From Bipolaris cookei (Eukaryota; Ascomycota; Dothideomycetes; Pleosporales; Pleosporaceae), in assembly GCA_002286855.1 (NCBI GenBank), contig NRSV01000050.1, positions 7,775 to 71,774 on the forward strand: DNA of 64,000 bases, in the 5' to 3' direction. The position numbers and the translations under genes were made by a program. The notes below the pieces were generated by a model, which did not search any database, had not been told where the DNA came from, and worked only from the letters and a program-made list of their open reading frames with translations. Every line of letters starts with the position of its first letter. Position 1 is the stretch's first letter. Below, piece by piece: positions 10,444 through 20,462 of the stretch.

Positions 10444-10765
10444 CGTCCGGGCACAATCAACAATACTACTCGTCGATGCGCACTATGATCCAGTTGTAGT
10501 ACCTGAACGCGCCTGTACGAGCATTAGATCCAAATCTTTCCGAGCATCGCTTATCGATTCGAGCAGTGCTCCCAACCTCTCCGTTCAGCCCGTCCTGAGC
10601 GGCAAATCTTTGAGCGACTCTTTTTGCGTCCAGTCTCGTCATGCAGAGGCCCTGATTTCATTTCTGGCCCTACCTGTACACCAATTTACATCGCCACTTC
10701 TGAAGCTCCCCATTCACCTTGAACGAACACAATAAATCCCAAACGAATTTGCGAGTCCGGCCAGC

Positions 10766-13393
10766 ATGTCTCAGAGCCGGACAAACACCATTGATTCTCA
10801 GACGTCGGCGCCTTACATTGCGAGCCGGAACAGCAGTCAAACAAGTCTAAACCGTCAGGATATCCAGGATGGCGGGACTGAGCGCCCCTCAACCGCATCT
10901 ACCCGGACGCCTGGCTCTGTATCCCAATCGCCAGCCACGCTCGCAGGTTTGGGCACACCCGCAAGCTCCACAGCGGGACTATCAGGGCTAGTATGCAATG
11001 TACACAGAACTACTGGCAAAGAGCCCCATCCGCTTGTGGGGGCAACCACAACTATTTTGGGCGACAAACTCTACGTCTTTGGTGGCCGAAGACTATCACG
11101 AACAAGGCCACAGCTGACATCGGACTTGTACGAACTGGACCTTGTTAAGCGGCATTGGACAAAAGTCGAGACCAAAGGCGATATACCGCCCCCACGGTAC
11201 TTTCACAGCGTTTGTGCATTAGGAGATACCAAGCTCGTATGCTATGGTGGCATGTCGCCTGCGAACCCCTCATCAAACCAAGCCACCTCCGTAATACAAG
11301 GCGCGCCTGCTGATGCCCAACCTGAAGTTGTAGTCATGTCCGACGTTCACATTTACGATGCGCCTACGCGAACATGGATGCATGTTGCAACGAGCGATGC
11401 GCCGCAAGGTCGCTATGCTCATTGCGCCACCATTCTGCCGAGTTCGGCTGTTTTCAGCTCAACGAGCGCTGCAGTAACCGCTATACGGCACAACCCGCCT
11501 TCATCAAATCCGAACCAAGGTTCGCTAGGCGTTGAGCTAGATGGCGAGGGTGGCGCGGAAATGTTAGTAGTGGGCGGCCAAGACAGTGCCAACCACTATA
11601 TTGAACAGATTAGTGTTTTCAACTTGCGAAGCCTCGAGTGGACAGGAACTAGCACACTGGGTAGGAGTTGCGGTGCATATCGAAGCGTGGTTGCACCATT
11701 AACCAGCATTCACCCAAGTGATATTGGCGAAGGAATACGGCCTGGTGATGAAGGAAGAGCACCCGACGAACAGGAGACCAGCACGAGGTACGAGTCTTCG
11801 ATGCTCATTTACTCAAACTACAATTTTCTGGACGTTAAGCTTGAATTGCAAGTACGGCATTCCGACGGCACTCTTTCCGAAAAGCCAATGTATGGCAACT
11901 TCTCGCCGCCTGGGCTCCGCTTTCCAAATGGTGGTATTATTAACAATCACTTTGTAGTGAGTGGTACATTTTTAACTTCATCCAAGCAAGAGTATGCCCT
12001 GTGGGCGCTTGATTTGCGTACACTAAGCTGGGGGCGAATAGAAGCCGGAGGCAATATTTTCAGCCAAGGAAGTTGGAACAGAGGTGTGTTGTGGAATCGT
12101 AGAAACAGTTTTGTGATTCTGGGCAACCGTAAGAGAAGTCTGGTTGAGGATTACAATCATCGACGCATCAACTTCTCAAACATGTGTGTCGTGGAACTGG
12201 AAGCATTCGGATTGTACGACAACCCACGTAAAGTTACGCCCGCGTCAGGCTTCCAATCTGTGAGCGCACCACCACTGCATGACCGACTTGACGTGCTTGC
12301 TGGCGGCCGGACACTTTTACCTGCAGCAACCGAACTTGGACAAATGGCTCTAGGCATGCGGGAGTTTGCCGACATGGACTTTCTTGCCTTGAATGGCGAA
12401 CGCATCCCCGTCAACTCGCATATGATTGCTCGGCGGTGGGGCCCATACTTCAACCAGCTTCTTCGCGAGAGCGCACAGATCGCCGAGAAGGAGAGTGCCG
12501 ATGCTGCGACGCTGCGACCCACAGCTACTATGCATCCATCACGCAACTCGAGCATAACCATCACACCTTCTATCCGAACAAACTACTCAACGGCCACAAC
12601 ACTCACGGCCAATACAATAACACAATCTGAGGTTACTGCAGTCTCAGCAAACTCTTACTCTTCACTGAGTCCACCAGAACCGTCATCACACGCACCTTCT
12701 CAACGGCCTCGGACACTATTCCTACCCCACACTCATCTTACACTTCAGGCACTGATACACTTTCTATACACATCATCCCTTCCACCACAAAACTCGCAAC
12801 TATGCTCGCCACAGATACTCTGCTCTTTACTTCAATTGGCGCGGCCATACCACATCGACGGCCTGTTAGAAGCAATCATTGAACGTCTGCACATCTTGCT
12901 CGACAACCGGAATACCGCGGCCATCTTCAATGCTGCGGCCATGGCAGCCGGCGGCGGATCGGGCGTCGCTTTCATGGGCGTCAACGGTGTTTCTGGTTCA
13001 AACGGGACGACAAACGGCTTTTCAACCTCTCAATTAAACAACAGCACCGATTCTACCGACCTCGAACGCAGCTTTGATGCAGGACTACGTGCGCTCCGCC
13101 TCAATACCGACATTGAGCGACACCACGATGACGAGGTTAGCTCAGCTGCATCCGAATCTACCTCGGCATCGGCATCGGCGTCAGACAGCGGCCTTGGAGA
13201 CGGCAGTGTGATTGAAGAAAGAGAAGTGTGGAACGGTGAGATTAGTGCCGTGGTTGGACTGCAGAAGCGTGGTCTTAGAGGATTGATGGAGGGCCGTAGG
13301 ATCCGCGAGATGGGCAGGAGCAGAGATAGGAGTAGGGATGATGGCGGGATGGGCAACGGGGATGGAGTCGGGCTGGGCCTGCAAGGTGCTTGA
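10766..13393 (+). CDS. Kelch-repeat / BTB protein, Ral2-like
   Basis: An intronless 875-aa frame. A Ser/Thr-rich head (1-80) is followed by kelch-type blades from about residue 88: GATTTILGDKLYVFGG, then PRYFHSVC...LVCYGG, RYAHC and later MLVVGG, as in a beta-propeller. Near residues 535-560 a BTB-like segment appears (FLALNGERIPVNSHMIARRW), interrupted by a Ser/Thr-rich insertion. The second half follows at about 650-720 (LQALIHFLYTSSLP...LLQLARPYHIDGLLEAI). The tail is Ser/Asp-rich and ends in an Arg/Gly-rich stretch. This kelch-plus-split-BTB layout matches fungal relatives of S. pombe Ral2, which acts with Ras1 in morphology and mating. The ral2 link is from memory of the architecture, and another kelch/BTB family is possible. 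It sits alone, with a long leader region. Confidence 0.8.
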   Translation: MSQSRTNTIDSQTSAPYIASRNSSQTSLNRQDIQDGGTERPSTASTRTPGSVSQSPATLAGLGTPASSTAGLSGLVCNVHRTTGKEPHPLVGATTTILGDKLYVFGGRRLSRTRPQLTSDLYELDLVKRHWTKVETKGDIPPPRYFHSVCALGDTKLVCYGGMSPANPSSNQATSVIQGAPADAQPEVVVMSDVHIYDAPTRTWMHVATSDAPQGRYAHCATILPSSAVFSSTSAAVTAIRHNPPSSNPNQGSLGVELDGEGGAEMLVVGGQDSANHYIEQISVFNLRSLEWTGTSTLGRSCGAYRSVVAPLTSIHPSDIGEGIRPGDEGRAPDEQETSTRYESSMLIYSNYNFLDVKLELQVRHSDGTLSEKPMYGNFSPPGLRFPNGGIINNHFVVSGTFLTSSKQEYALWALDLRTLSWGRIEAGGNIFSQGSWNRGVLWNRRNSFVILGNRKRSLVEDYNHRRINFSNMCVVELEAFGLYDNPRKVTPASGFQSVSAPPLHDRLDVLAGGRTLLPAATELGQMALGMREFADMDFLALNGERIPVNSHMIARRWGPYFNQLLRESAQIAEKESADAATLRPTATMHPSRNSSITITPSIRTNYSTATTLTANTITQSEVTAVSANSYSSLSPPEPSSHAPSQRPRTLFLPHTHLTLQALIHFLYTSSLPPQNSQLCSPQILCSLLQLARPYHIDGLLEAIIERLHILLDNRNTAAIFNAAAMAAGGGSGVAFMGVNGVSGSNGTTNGFSTSQLNNSTDSTDLERSFDAGLRALRLNTDIERHHDDEVSSAASESTSASASASDSGLGDGSVIEEREVWNGEISAVVGLQKRGLRGLMEGRRIREMGRSRDRSRDDGGMGNGDGVGLGLQGA

Positions 13394-14529
13394 TTTGTCA
13401 CAACGATGATGACGGTAAGCAAAGGCAAGGTTTAGAGGGGACAGAGGAGAAGAGATGAACGTCTATCCGACATAGAGCGGTGGAGTTGGGGAAGATGTAA
13501 CCTTTTTTTGTAGTCTTTCGAGTGCGTTGTACAGTTCTTTCTAGGGTGGATATTGTTTGCCGAGAGATGTTTTGTTGTGATATCTTGAAGCTGGTTTGTA
13601 ATGGGTCAAATGAATGAATCAAGTGTTGAGAGATGTTACACTGCCTTGCACAATCGGCTCCCGCTTCTTGCGCACCATTCGAGTTTCATCTAACAGGGGC
13701 CCCTTGTTACGCCAAGTCTGCACTTTACCACGGGAGGTTTGGTCGGCTCTCTAGCCACACCAACAGCCGAAGCTTGCAAAAGCGCCATAACGAAAGCCAC
13801 ATAGCTACTTGCTTGGCCATTCCTAGTAGAGTTATACTAGCTATGCATCACGTACAGTGGATCAGCCGCGCAATCAGTAAAATTTATTGCTTCTCGAGAT
13901 GTTCAATCCTGATTTAGTTCTAGGGATGGGATAACTATATTGAGCGGCCTAGGCTAGCGTAGGCTGGCGAGTTGGGTCTCCACATCGGGTAACCTTCTCG
14001 CGAATATCTCCACGAATAGTGTTCATATCAAGTAGCTTTCTGTTAGCCAGCTATAGCCCAAAGTTAAGTCTATATTTTAGCTATAAAACACTTTTCTATA
14101 TCTCTAATAATCAGAGAGTTGTTTGGCTTCGGGCTAAAATGAGGAGACTCAAGCCTTGGCAAGATGGGTTGCTAAATAACTTTTTCACTATTGAGGATAT
14201 TAGAAAGTCTTATATAGATCAAATATAGACCTAGTCTAAGTCTATATAACTTACTCATACAAGGCTTCTTGGTATAAACACTATCCGTGGAGATAGTCGC
14301 CAAAAGGCTGCCCGATGTGGAGGCCCAACTCACCAGCCTAGAGCGGCCACCGTTCGTTGCAAGAGGAATAATTCATACTTGAGATGTGCGAGCCCTCTAG
14401 CTTAACTATGCTTAGGCTTTTTTCTATATAATATAGTCTTTGAATATACGTGATTAGTAGCAGTTGAGGTTCATCTATGTAAAAGAAATAACTAACTCTG
14501 TCTCTTTTGTCAGACTCGACCGCAGTAAC
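13394..14529. other. AT-rich intergenic segment
   Basis: About 1.1 kb. From about 13.9 kb the DNA becomes AT- and TA-rich with TATAG/CTATA-like words (strongest at 14.02-14.25 and 14.40-14.48 kb), unlike the GC-balanced housekeeping DNA around it. No open gene is supported. The composition fits an old repeat mutated by repeat-induced point mutation, or relaxed non-coding sequence, at the border of an accessory island. Confidence 0.5.
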
Positions 14530-17500
14530 TTACGTTAATCGTATTCGCTTTCTACTGTTTTCTGGTGAATAGCCAGCATTTTCCTTACCATCGGCGCCCT
14601 TCTCGACCAGTAGCCTCACTATTTGCTCATGGCCTCGAGATGAAGCCGCATAGAGAGCGTTCCCATAGAATCCACCCTGGGCGTTGACATCAGCGCCTTT
14701 CTCGACCAGTAGCCTTACCACCTGCTTATGGCCTCGAGATGAAGCCGCATAGAGAGCGTTCCCATAGAATCCACCCTGGGCGTTGACATCAGTGCCCTTC
14801 TCGACTAGCAACCTCGCCACCTGCTCGTGGCCTTGTTCTGAAGCTGCCTGGAGAGCGTTCCCATAGAATCCACCTTGGGCGTTAACATTAGCGCCCTTAT
14901 CGACTAGCAACCTCACCACCTGCTTGTGGCCTGTAGATGAAGCTGCCTGGAGAGCGTTCCCATAGTTTCCACCCTGGGCGTTAACATTAGCGCCCCTCTC
15001 GACTAGTAGCCTCACCACCTGCTCGTGGCCTGTAGATGAAGCCGCATAGAGAGCGTTCCCGTAGAATCCACCCTAGGCGTTAACGTCGGCGCCCTCCTCG
15101 AGCGACCACTTCGCAACCGCAACATGGCCGAAAAAACACGCAACCATAAGCCTCGTACGGAACCCTGGATCCTCTGGATAATTGCCTTTCCAGTACATTT
15201 GCGACCATACTGAATAGACTTCGGCATCTGGGTCAGACAGCTTCAAGGTAAGTGGTGCTATAGCTGCCCCTGCATCATCGCAAATCGTGGACTTTCGCAG
15301 ATGCAGGCCCCAGGACTTTGCAGAGTATTCCAGAAACGCATCCTTATTAACAGTCTGTATTTGATCCGTGGTGACGCTGCCGCTATGGTCAAAGAAGCTA
15401 AGGAATCGTACACAGCACTCCGCAAGAGAAGTATGCGCATCCTTCATCGTAGTAGAGCCACGCCATTGCAGCCCTTTCTCAATGGGTCTAGAGAATGATA
15501 GCTCCGCAAGTAGAAACTCGCGTGCCGTCTGGTGCAGAAAGTAGATCCTGCTATAGTGGACAGACACGAATAACCCACACCATGATCTAAGACGGGATTT
15601 GAAATCATCTTCTTGCTCAAGATCAAGGTCCTCAATTGACTTCGTGCTCTCATCCACTTCCATGGCAATACTCATCTCTGATAGCGTAAGAGGTCGGGTC
15701 GCTGCTAAGATGATGGCTAGAGCCTTTAGAACCACCGAGCGATCTTTAGACTTATTCAGAATCTGTTCATAGGCTTGGTCAACGTTTTCTGGCAATTTAC
15801 TAAACTCGGATGCCATTCCCTTAGGCGTCCTTTTAAAGCGGCAGCCCTCTAGATAGTCAAACACAAGGTAGACCCACAAGTAGGTGCGGTGCTCCATCTT
15901 CAGCAACTGTTCTTCTAGGCATGCCTTCATCTCGTCACCAAGCCCTTTCTCTTTCGCGAACTGATCCACCCGATATCGAACAACACAGTTCACTTCTTGG
16001 CTGATAGTCTCTGACTTATCTTCTCCAGGTATGCGAATGCGTGGGAAGGCCTTAGATAGATTATGGAGTTCGGACACGATATGCTCATAAGGTCGGCTAG
16101 TCATAAAAAGCTTCAGCTTTGCGTTGCTTGATTCGCCATTCTTAACTTGAGTCTCTACAGATCGCATAAGATCTTTTGTTTCAGACTCGGCGCACTCATC
16201 TAAAGCGTCTAGGACGATAGTGATAGATCCAGCACTAGCATCCTGCACCGCGTTTCCCAAAACAGCCCAGAGCGAGCTTGTCGAGTTCACTAGACCTTCG
16301 CCGTCCTTGTCGTAATGTTTTACAGCATGAACAAGAAGACCTGGCTTTTGCGAGAACATCTGATGCAGCAGAGCGCAGAGCGCCTCGCGTACTGTGTTCT
16401 GGACCTGGTCTTTGAAGAAGAAGTAGCAGCATACCGTCGATGACTCTGCCAAGACATGGTCAATCAGGTACTTGGCTAGCACTGACTTGCCGCACCCAGG
16501 ATCTGCTGACACAAGCAGCGGCCCTGACTCCTTTCTCTTCCACTCTTGGAAGTGAGGGTGGTTAAGGAACCACATGCATGTGCCCTCTACCCTATCGGCT
16601 ATGCGTTCTTTGTACCACTCGTAGGTAGCATCCTCCGTGTTTTTAGTAAGTCGAAACAACTGAAGACACTTTGCCTGCCGATCGGATAGCGTCTGCTCGT
16701 GTGCTTGCTGCTGGATGTGAAGCGACTGCTGGGAGATGATCAGCCCGTCTTTTGCGATGTTTCTATGGTCTTCCGCAACTATATGAAGGTCTGTTGTGAA
16801 GGAGGCTATTAGCATGTATTAATCAACTCAACTATAAAACTTGCAAGACTAACCACACAAAAGACTTCCCCAATCTTCTTTTCGGCCTCAACTGTACTAG
16901 GTGGTATCACCGATAGCACCTCCTTTGCGTACGCTGCTGCAGCTCCTGCGGCATACGGCTGCCACCGCTTGTTCTTATGCGAGTCGGCGTAGTCGCAGAT
17001 GCCGCGGACCACCAGGCACGGGAAGCTGTTCATCAGCCCAGCCGCCTCCATCTCGAAGCAAAGAACCCCGTCGAGGTCCGCGCTAATCTTGTCTCTCTTT
17101 GCAGCATCTTTTATCACTTGGTTGCCTGATGCGATGGTCCCGTAGTGTATTACCACCTCCCCGTCGCTATCGCGCGGCTCCCTCGCCTCTTGTCTTTCTG
17201 CCTTACACTTGTTGCACGTAGGTCCGCCTTCGTGGTCGTACGTCGGCTCGAAGAAAATATCAGCCCCAGCCTTATCGCGCCGAAACTTAGGCACACGGTT
17301 AAGCTTAGCGATGTACTCAGCAACCTTGCTTCGTCCCCGGAACTCGTTCGCTTGCACGCTGGCCAGTGCAGCAAGCAGAATTTGCGGTGGTGAGTTGAGC
17401 GACCCTGTCCTCTCGAACCCGCTCAGAGTAGCCTTGCCGGAGTCGTACTGCACAACACCACCAAAGGTTTTGTCTGGTTTGCTCACTACCACATCCCCTA

Positions 17501-17816
17501 GGCGGATGTCTGCTTCTGCGCTGGGCACGCCTCCGCCAATGCCTACCATAAGGCCAAAACGGATGCAATTAAAGGCAGCTTTCATTTGCGTGGCCACAGC
17601 CGCTGCAGGATTGTTCCCAATGCGTCCGGTTGGCAGACACGCAATCACGACGTTATGTCCAGCCACCGAGCCAAGGTAGTATATGTTCTCATCGTGAGGA
17701 TCTCGTTCAAGGGCAGCGTGTTCTTCATCGAGCATCTCTAGCGCCGCGGCCAGCTCGACCGGTAGGGCACACACCCATCCCACAGTGTAATCTTCGCGGC
17801 ATAATTTACGTGACAT
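14530..17816 (-). pseudogene. PNP-NACHT-ankyrin NLR, interrupted by one TAG
   Basis: Exon 1 (17816-16859) encodes an N-terminal PNP_UDP-type domain beginning REDYTVGWVCALPVE, with GIGGGVP and a FEMEAAG segment. A 53-nt intron (16858-16806, donor GTGTGG) keeps the frame into the NACHT region. Walker A is PGCGKS (about residue 422) and Walker B is VLDALDECAE (about 517). A C-terminal array has one diverged ankyrin repeat and five near-identical 33-aa repeats. This is the standard layout of fungal NOD-like receptors, NTP-dependent switches used in non-self recognition and programmed cell death. The frame is broken at 15073-15075: the Gln codon CAG that opens the other four 99-bp units is TAG in the first. 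An intact 162-codon frame continues to 14530. Either it makes a protein lacking most of the array, or it is a young pseudogene. The GTGTGG donor is unusual; the better-looking GTTAGT five bases downstream would shift the frame. Confidence 0.88.
14575..15069 (-). repeat. Five tandem 99-bp ankyrin-coding repeats
   Basis: The word ACCCTGGGCG (or a one-base variant) recurs at 15070, 14971, 14872, 14773 and 14674, exactly 99 bp apart, marking five 33-codon ankyrin units. The units are nearly identical in DNA as well as protein. Differences cluster at a few codons (GFY/GNY, YAASS/QAASE, RGHK/TGHE, EKGAD/ERGAN). Such homogeneity indicates recent duplication or gene conversion within the array, a known property of fungal NLR repeat domains. 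Confidence 0.93.
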
Positions 17817-18151
17817 TCAGGACGGGTACGTAGGGGAAAGGAGCCTTTTGGCAGTCGATGCATGTGGGAAGAGGATTGATTGTTGTCGGACAGTAGGAAC
17901 AGAGGTGTCAGCAGTTGCTGTTGCTCAGCCTCAGCCTTGTGACCGGCACTGCAGCCGGTGGCCTCGTGTGGACTTCTTGAGCAGACAGTGGTGTGGCTGT
18001 ATTATTAGGGGGCTTTCGCAGTGCCCGGTTTGCAAGTGAGGATTGCGCTTACGCTAGGCTGACTGACAAAATGCTGACTTGGCACGGCGTTAATCCCTAC
18101 AATGTTCAAAGCTATGCGCTAGAAAAAACCGGAAACCAATTTTGCAAGCGA
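17817..18151. other. NLR upstream region up to the LINE insertion
   Basis: About 335 bp containing the NLR promoter; no open gene is supported. The ancestral sequence continues on the far side of the LINE at 19053. Confidence 0.5.
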
Positions 18152-18166
18152 GTGTATCTTTGTTTG
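18152..18166 (+). repeat. Left copy of LINE target-site duplication
   Basis: GTGTATCTTTGTTTG occurs here and identically at 19038-19052. The two copies bracket the LINE fragment, as expected of target-primed reverse transcription. Confidence 0.85.
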
Positions 18167-19037
18167 ACACTAGGCCACAGACACAGCTCCCTAGAATGCG
18201 ATCAACTACGCACAACATAGCACGTAAGCAAGGCATAGCTAGGAAGGTACCAGTAGACGTGGGAGCATATTCCAAACGAATCGACACGGCACTGCCAGGA
18301 AAGCACACGCGACAACTCTACGACGGGCTTTCGCGGAAAGAGAGCAGCGTACTTGCCCAGCTCAGAACAGGCATGGCACAGCTGAACACGTATCGATACC
18401 GAATCAAAGCATCAACGACAGACCAATGCGAATGCGGCCAGGCAGCAGAGACGGTGGAGCATTTTCTGTTCCGCTGCCGAAAGTGGACGACACAGCGGAT
18501 AGAAATGCTGCAGTGCACGCAGATAAACAGAGGAAACATGTCATTCTACCTAGGCGGCAAAGCAGCGACAGATGACGCGAAATGGGCGCCAGACATGGAT
18601 GCGGTGCGAGCGACGATACGATTCGCAATAGCAACACGAAGACTTGATGCAAACTAATATCTAACTAACTACTAGGTAAACTATAGACACTAACATAAAC
18701 TTATCAGCAGTCTCGTACAGTCAACGGCAGACAGCGCTTCAGCTGCCGAAGATAGGACGTTGAACACTTGGAGAATCTCTTGGAGAAGCCGACTCTAAGA
18801 TAGTCTGCCACTAGCAATACTAACTCACGAGCACCTGATGAGGAATAATAGTAGATAGAGAAGAAGCGTGCCATGATACCATATAAGGGCTCCAAATTGG
18901 ATAACAAGCTACATGAAGAAGCGAGCTAATGAAGATAGATGGGCTAAGGAGACCGAGACGTAGCATAAGAAGTGTAAAGTTGGATTAGTGTTAGTAGCCC
19001 TTTCGGCTCGGCCGCCGGGCGTAAATAAATTGTGTGT
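18167..19037 (+). mobile_element. 5'-truncated LINE (non-LTR retrotransposon) insertion
   Basis: An 871-bp insert flanked by a 15-bp direct repeat. Its coding part (to the stop at 18655-18657) is the C-terminal end of a LINE ORF2, after the reverse transcriptase. It includes LPGKHTRQLYDGLSRKESS, LAQLRTGMAQLN and the zinc-knuckle-like CECGQAAETVEHFLFRC (C-x-C-x8-H-x4-C). About 380 bp of 3' UTR follow, ending AAATAAATTGTGTGTG next to the repeat, like a short tail. The endonuclease and reverse transcriptase are absent, the usual result of incomplete reverse transcription, so the copy is immobile. The perfect duplication suggests a fairly recent insertion. Confidence 0.88.
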
Positions 19038-19052
19038 GTGTATCTTTGTTTG
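19038..19052 (+). repeat. Right copy of LINE target-site duplication
   Basis: Identical 15-bp partner of 18152-18166, directly after the T/G-rich LINE tail. The exact tail/duplication boundary is uncertain by a few bases because the tail itself ends in GTGTG. Confidence 0.85.
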
Positions 19053-19365
19053 TTATACACGCCGCATTACGTGATTTCCTAGTTTTTCTTTTCTCTAGGA
19101 GCTTTCTCCGGATTTCTCTAGATTTGTCATCGCCGATATCGGACATGGCTCAGTGCATGTCAGGAATGAAGACTGCTAGGTAATTTCATAAATAGCACCA
19201 GCTGCAGGAGAAACAAAGATGTAATGAAGTACTTTGGTGATATATGTATTTCATTATCATGATCAATTTGATATCATGGCCCATGTCCTACAAGGGACGA
19301 AACTAATTCCTAAGCTACCCAAAACATCTACATGCTTCTCCTACAAGTCCCACCTTGCTTGGCAC
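19053..19365. other. Intergenic, 3' flank of peroxiredoxin gene
   Basis: About 310 bp of AT-leaning sequence between the LINE and the stop codon of the minus-strand peroxiredoxin gene; no gene or distinctive motif was seen. Confidence 0.5.
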
Positions 19366-20132
19366 TTAGGCCGCGCTTGTCTTCTCCTTTGCGAGCGGGG
19401 TGAACCGCAGGTAGGGCTTGACAATGCGGAAGTCAGGGAAGAGATCCTTGGCCTGCTCGTTGGAAACGGATGGGTGGACAATAACGTCGTCGCCAGGAAC
19501 CCCTGCCGGATATCATTGTTAGCAATTGTCTTTCACACTCCCATAACACTATGAATTATGTGAAAAGAAAGAGGAAACTTACAATTAATGGGCGTAGTAA
19601 CTCTGTGCTTATCACCCGTCTGCAGACTATCCAGCACACGCAGAACCTCCGCGGTATTCCTTCCCGTCGACGCCGGGTAGCTCAAAATAAGACGAATTGT
19701 CTTCTTAGGATCGATGATGAACACGGAGCGAATCGTAAACGCAATACCCTTTTGATCCACATTCGTAGCATCCTGGTGGTCCAGCATATCGTACAGCAGC
19801 GCGACCTTGCGCTCCTTGTCGCCTATTATGGGGAACTTGAGGTTGCTGCCGGTCACCTCATCAATGTCCTTGACCCACTCGTCATGCGATTCGATGGAGT
19901 CGGCGGAGAGACCAATGAGCTTTGTACCGCGGCGGGCGAATTCTGGCTCGAGCTTTGCGAAGGCACCAAGTTCGGTGGTGCACACGGGGGTGCGGTCGGC
20001 AGGGTGCGAGAAGAGGATTACCCAGCTGTCGCCGATGAACTCGTGGAAGTCAATAGGGCCGGCGGTGGTTTCGGCTTTGAAGTTGGGGGCGGTGCTGCCC
20101 AGGCGGAGCGGCTCAGAGCGTCCTTCGGCCAT
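19366..20132 (-). CDS. 1-Cys peroxiredoxin (Prx6/Prx1 type)
   Basis: Exon 1 (20132-19583) and exon 2 (19502-19366) join through an 80-nt intron (GTAAGT...CAG) into 228 aa, the expected size for the Prx6 subfamily. The catalytic site PADRTPVC (PxxxTxxC, peroxidatic Cys about 51) is followed by TTELGAF. The C-terminal Prx6-type extension is complete through VPGDDVIVHPSV...YLRFTPL. The enzyme reduces hydrogen peroxide and organic or lipid hydroperoxides, with reductant from thioredoxin or glutathione systems. The start was set at the ATG before AEGRSEPL because family similarity begins there. The frame stays open to another ATG at 20294, which would add 54 residues with no acidic amino acids. 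Confidence 0.95.
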
Positions 20133-20454
20133 TGTGGTGGTTGTGGTGGTGCTGCGCGTGTTGTTGTTAGGTTTGCTTTGGGGATGTGGCGGGGTAATGG
20201 TAAGTATGGAGGGGCAAGGGAGCTTTGGTACCTTTTGACGTGGGGTATGGGGACTAGGCTTGTTTATGGGGGTTATGCGATTTCTTTTTCGCAAAGACTA
20301 GAAGAGCAGAGTTGATGATTGAGAGATCGAAAGATTGAGGGATTGAGTGAAGGAAGAGAATTCGCTGATGACTTATGGGCCGTTTTTGGTGTCTCCAAGA
20401 GCCCTTCTTCTCCTACCTTTGTAGCTAGCGTATATTGCGCAATCGACTTGTTAA

Positions 20455-20462
20455 TCACGTGA
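20455..20462. promoter_or_regulatory. TCACGTGA upstream of the peroxiredoxin gene
   Basis: Perfect octamer palindrome 323 bp upstream of the chosen ATG (20132), with a CACGTG E-box core. It matches the octamers at 10436, 29895 and 62425. Confidence 0.5.

Larger units (their letters stand above)
7936..10765. other. Long intergenic region upstream of the kelch/BTB gene
   Basis: About 2.8 kb. From 7936 to 9.4 kb no gene is seen apart from a weak tRNA-like/pol III-like stretch near 8.63-8.69 kb. From about 9.44 to 10.74 kb, open frames of 175, 128 and 189 codons exist, but none shows a domain. The pyrimidine-rich composition looks like a long promoter/5' leader of the gene at 10766. A TCACGTGA site lies at 10436. 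Confidence 0.45.

Noticed and set aside
9440..10735. Frames of 175, 128 and 189 codons upstream of the kelch/BTB gene
   Set aside because: Pyrimidine-rich leader-type sequence with overlapping frames and no domains. Possible upstream ORFs, but not supportable as genes.
14575..15069. Regular 99-bp repeats as a CRISPR array or satellite
   Set aside because: The repeats are contiguous, keep a reading frame and encode ankyrin units; there are no spacers, and the genome is eukaryotic.
19551..20315. 254-codon plus-strand frame antisense to the peroxiredoxin gene
   Set aside because: It mirrors the conserved coding strand, has no recognisable domain and is a shadow of codon bias.
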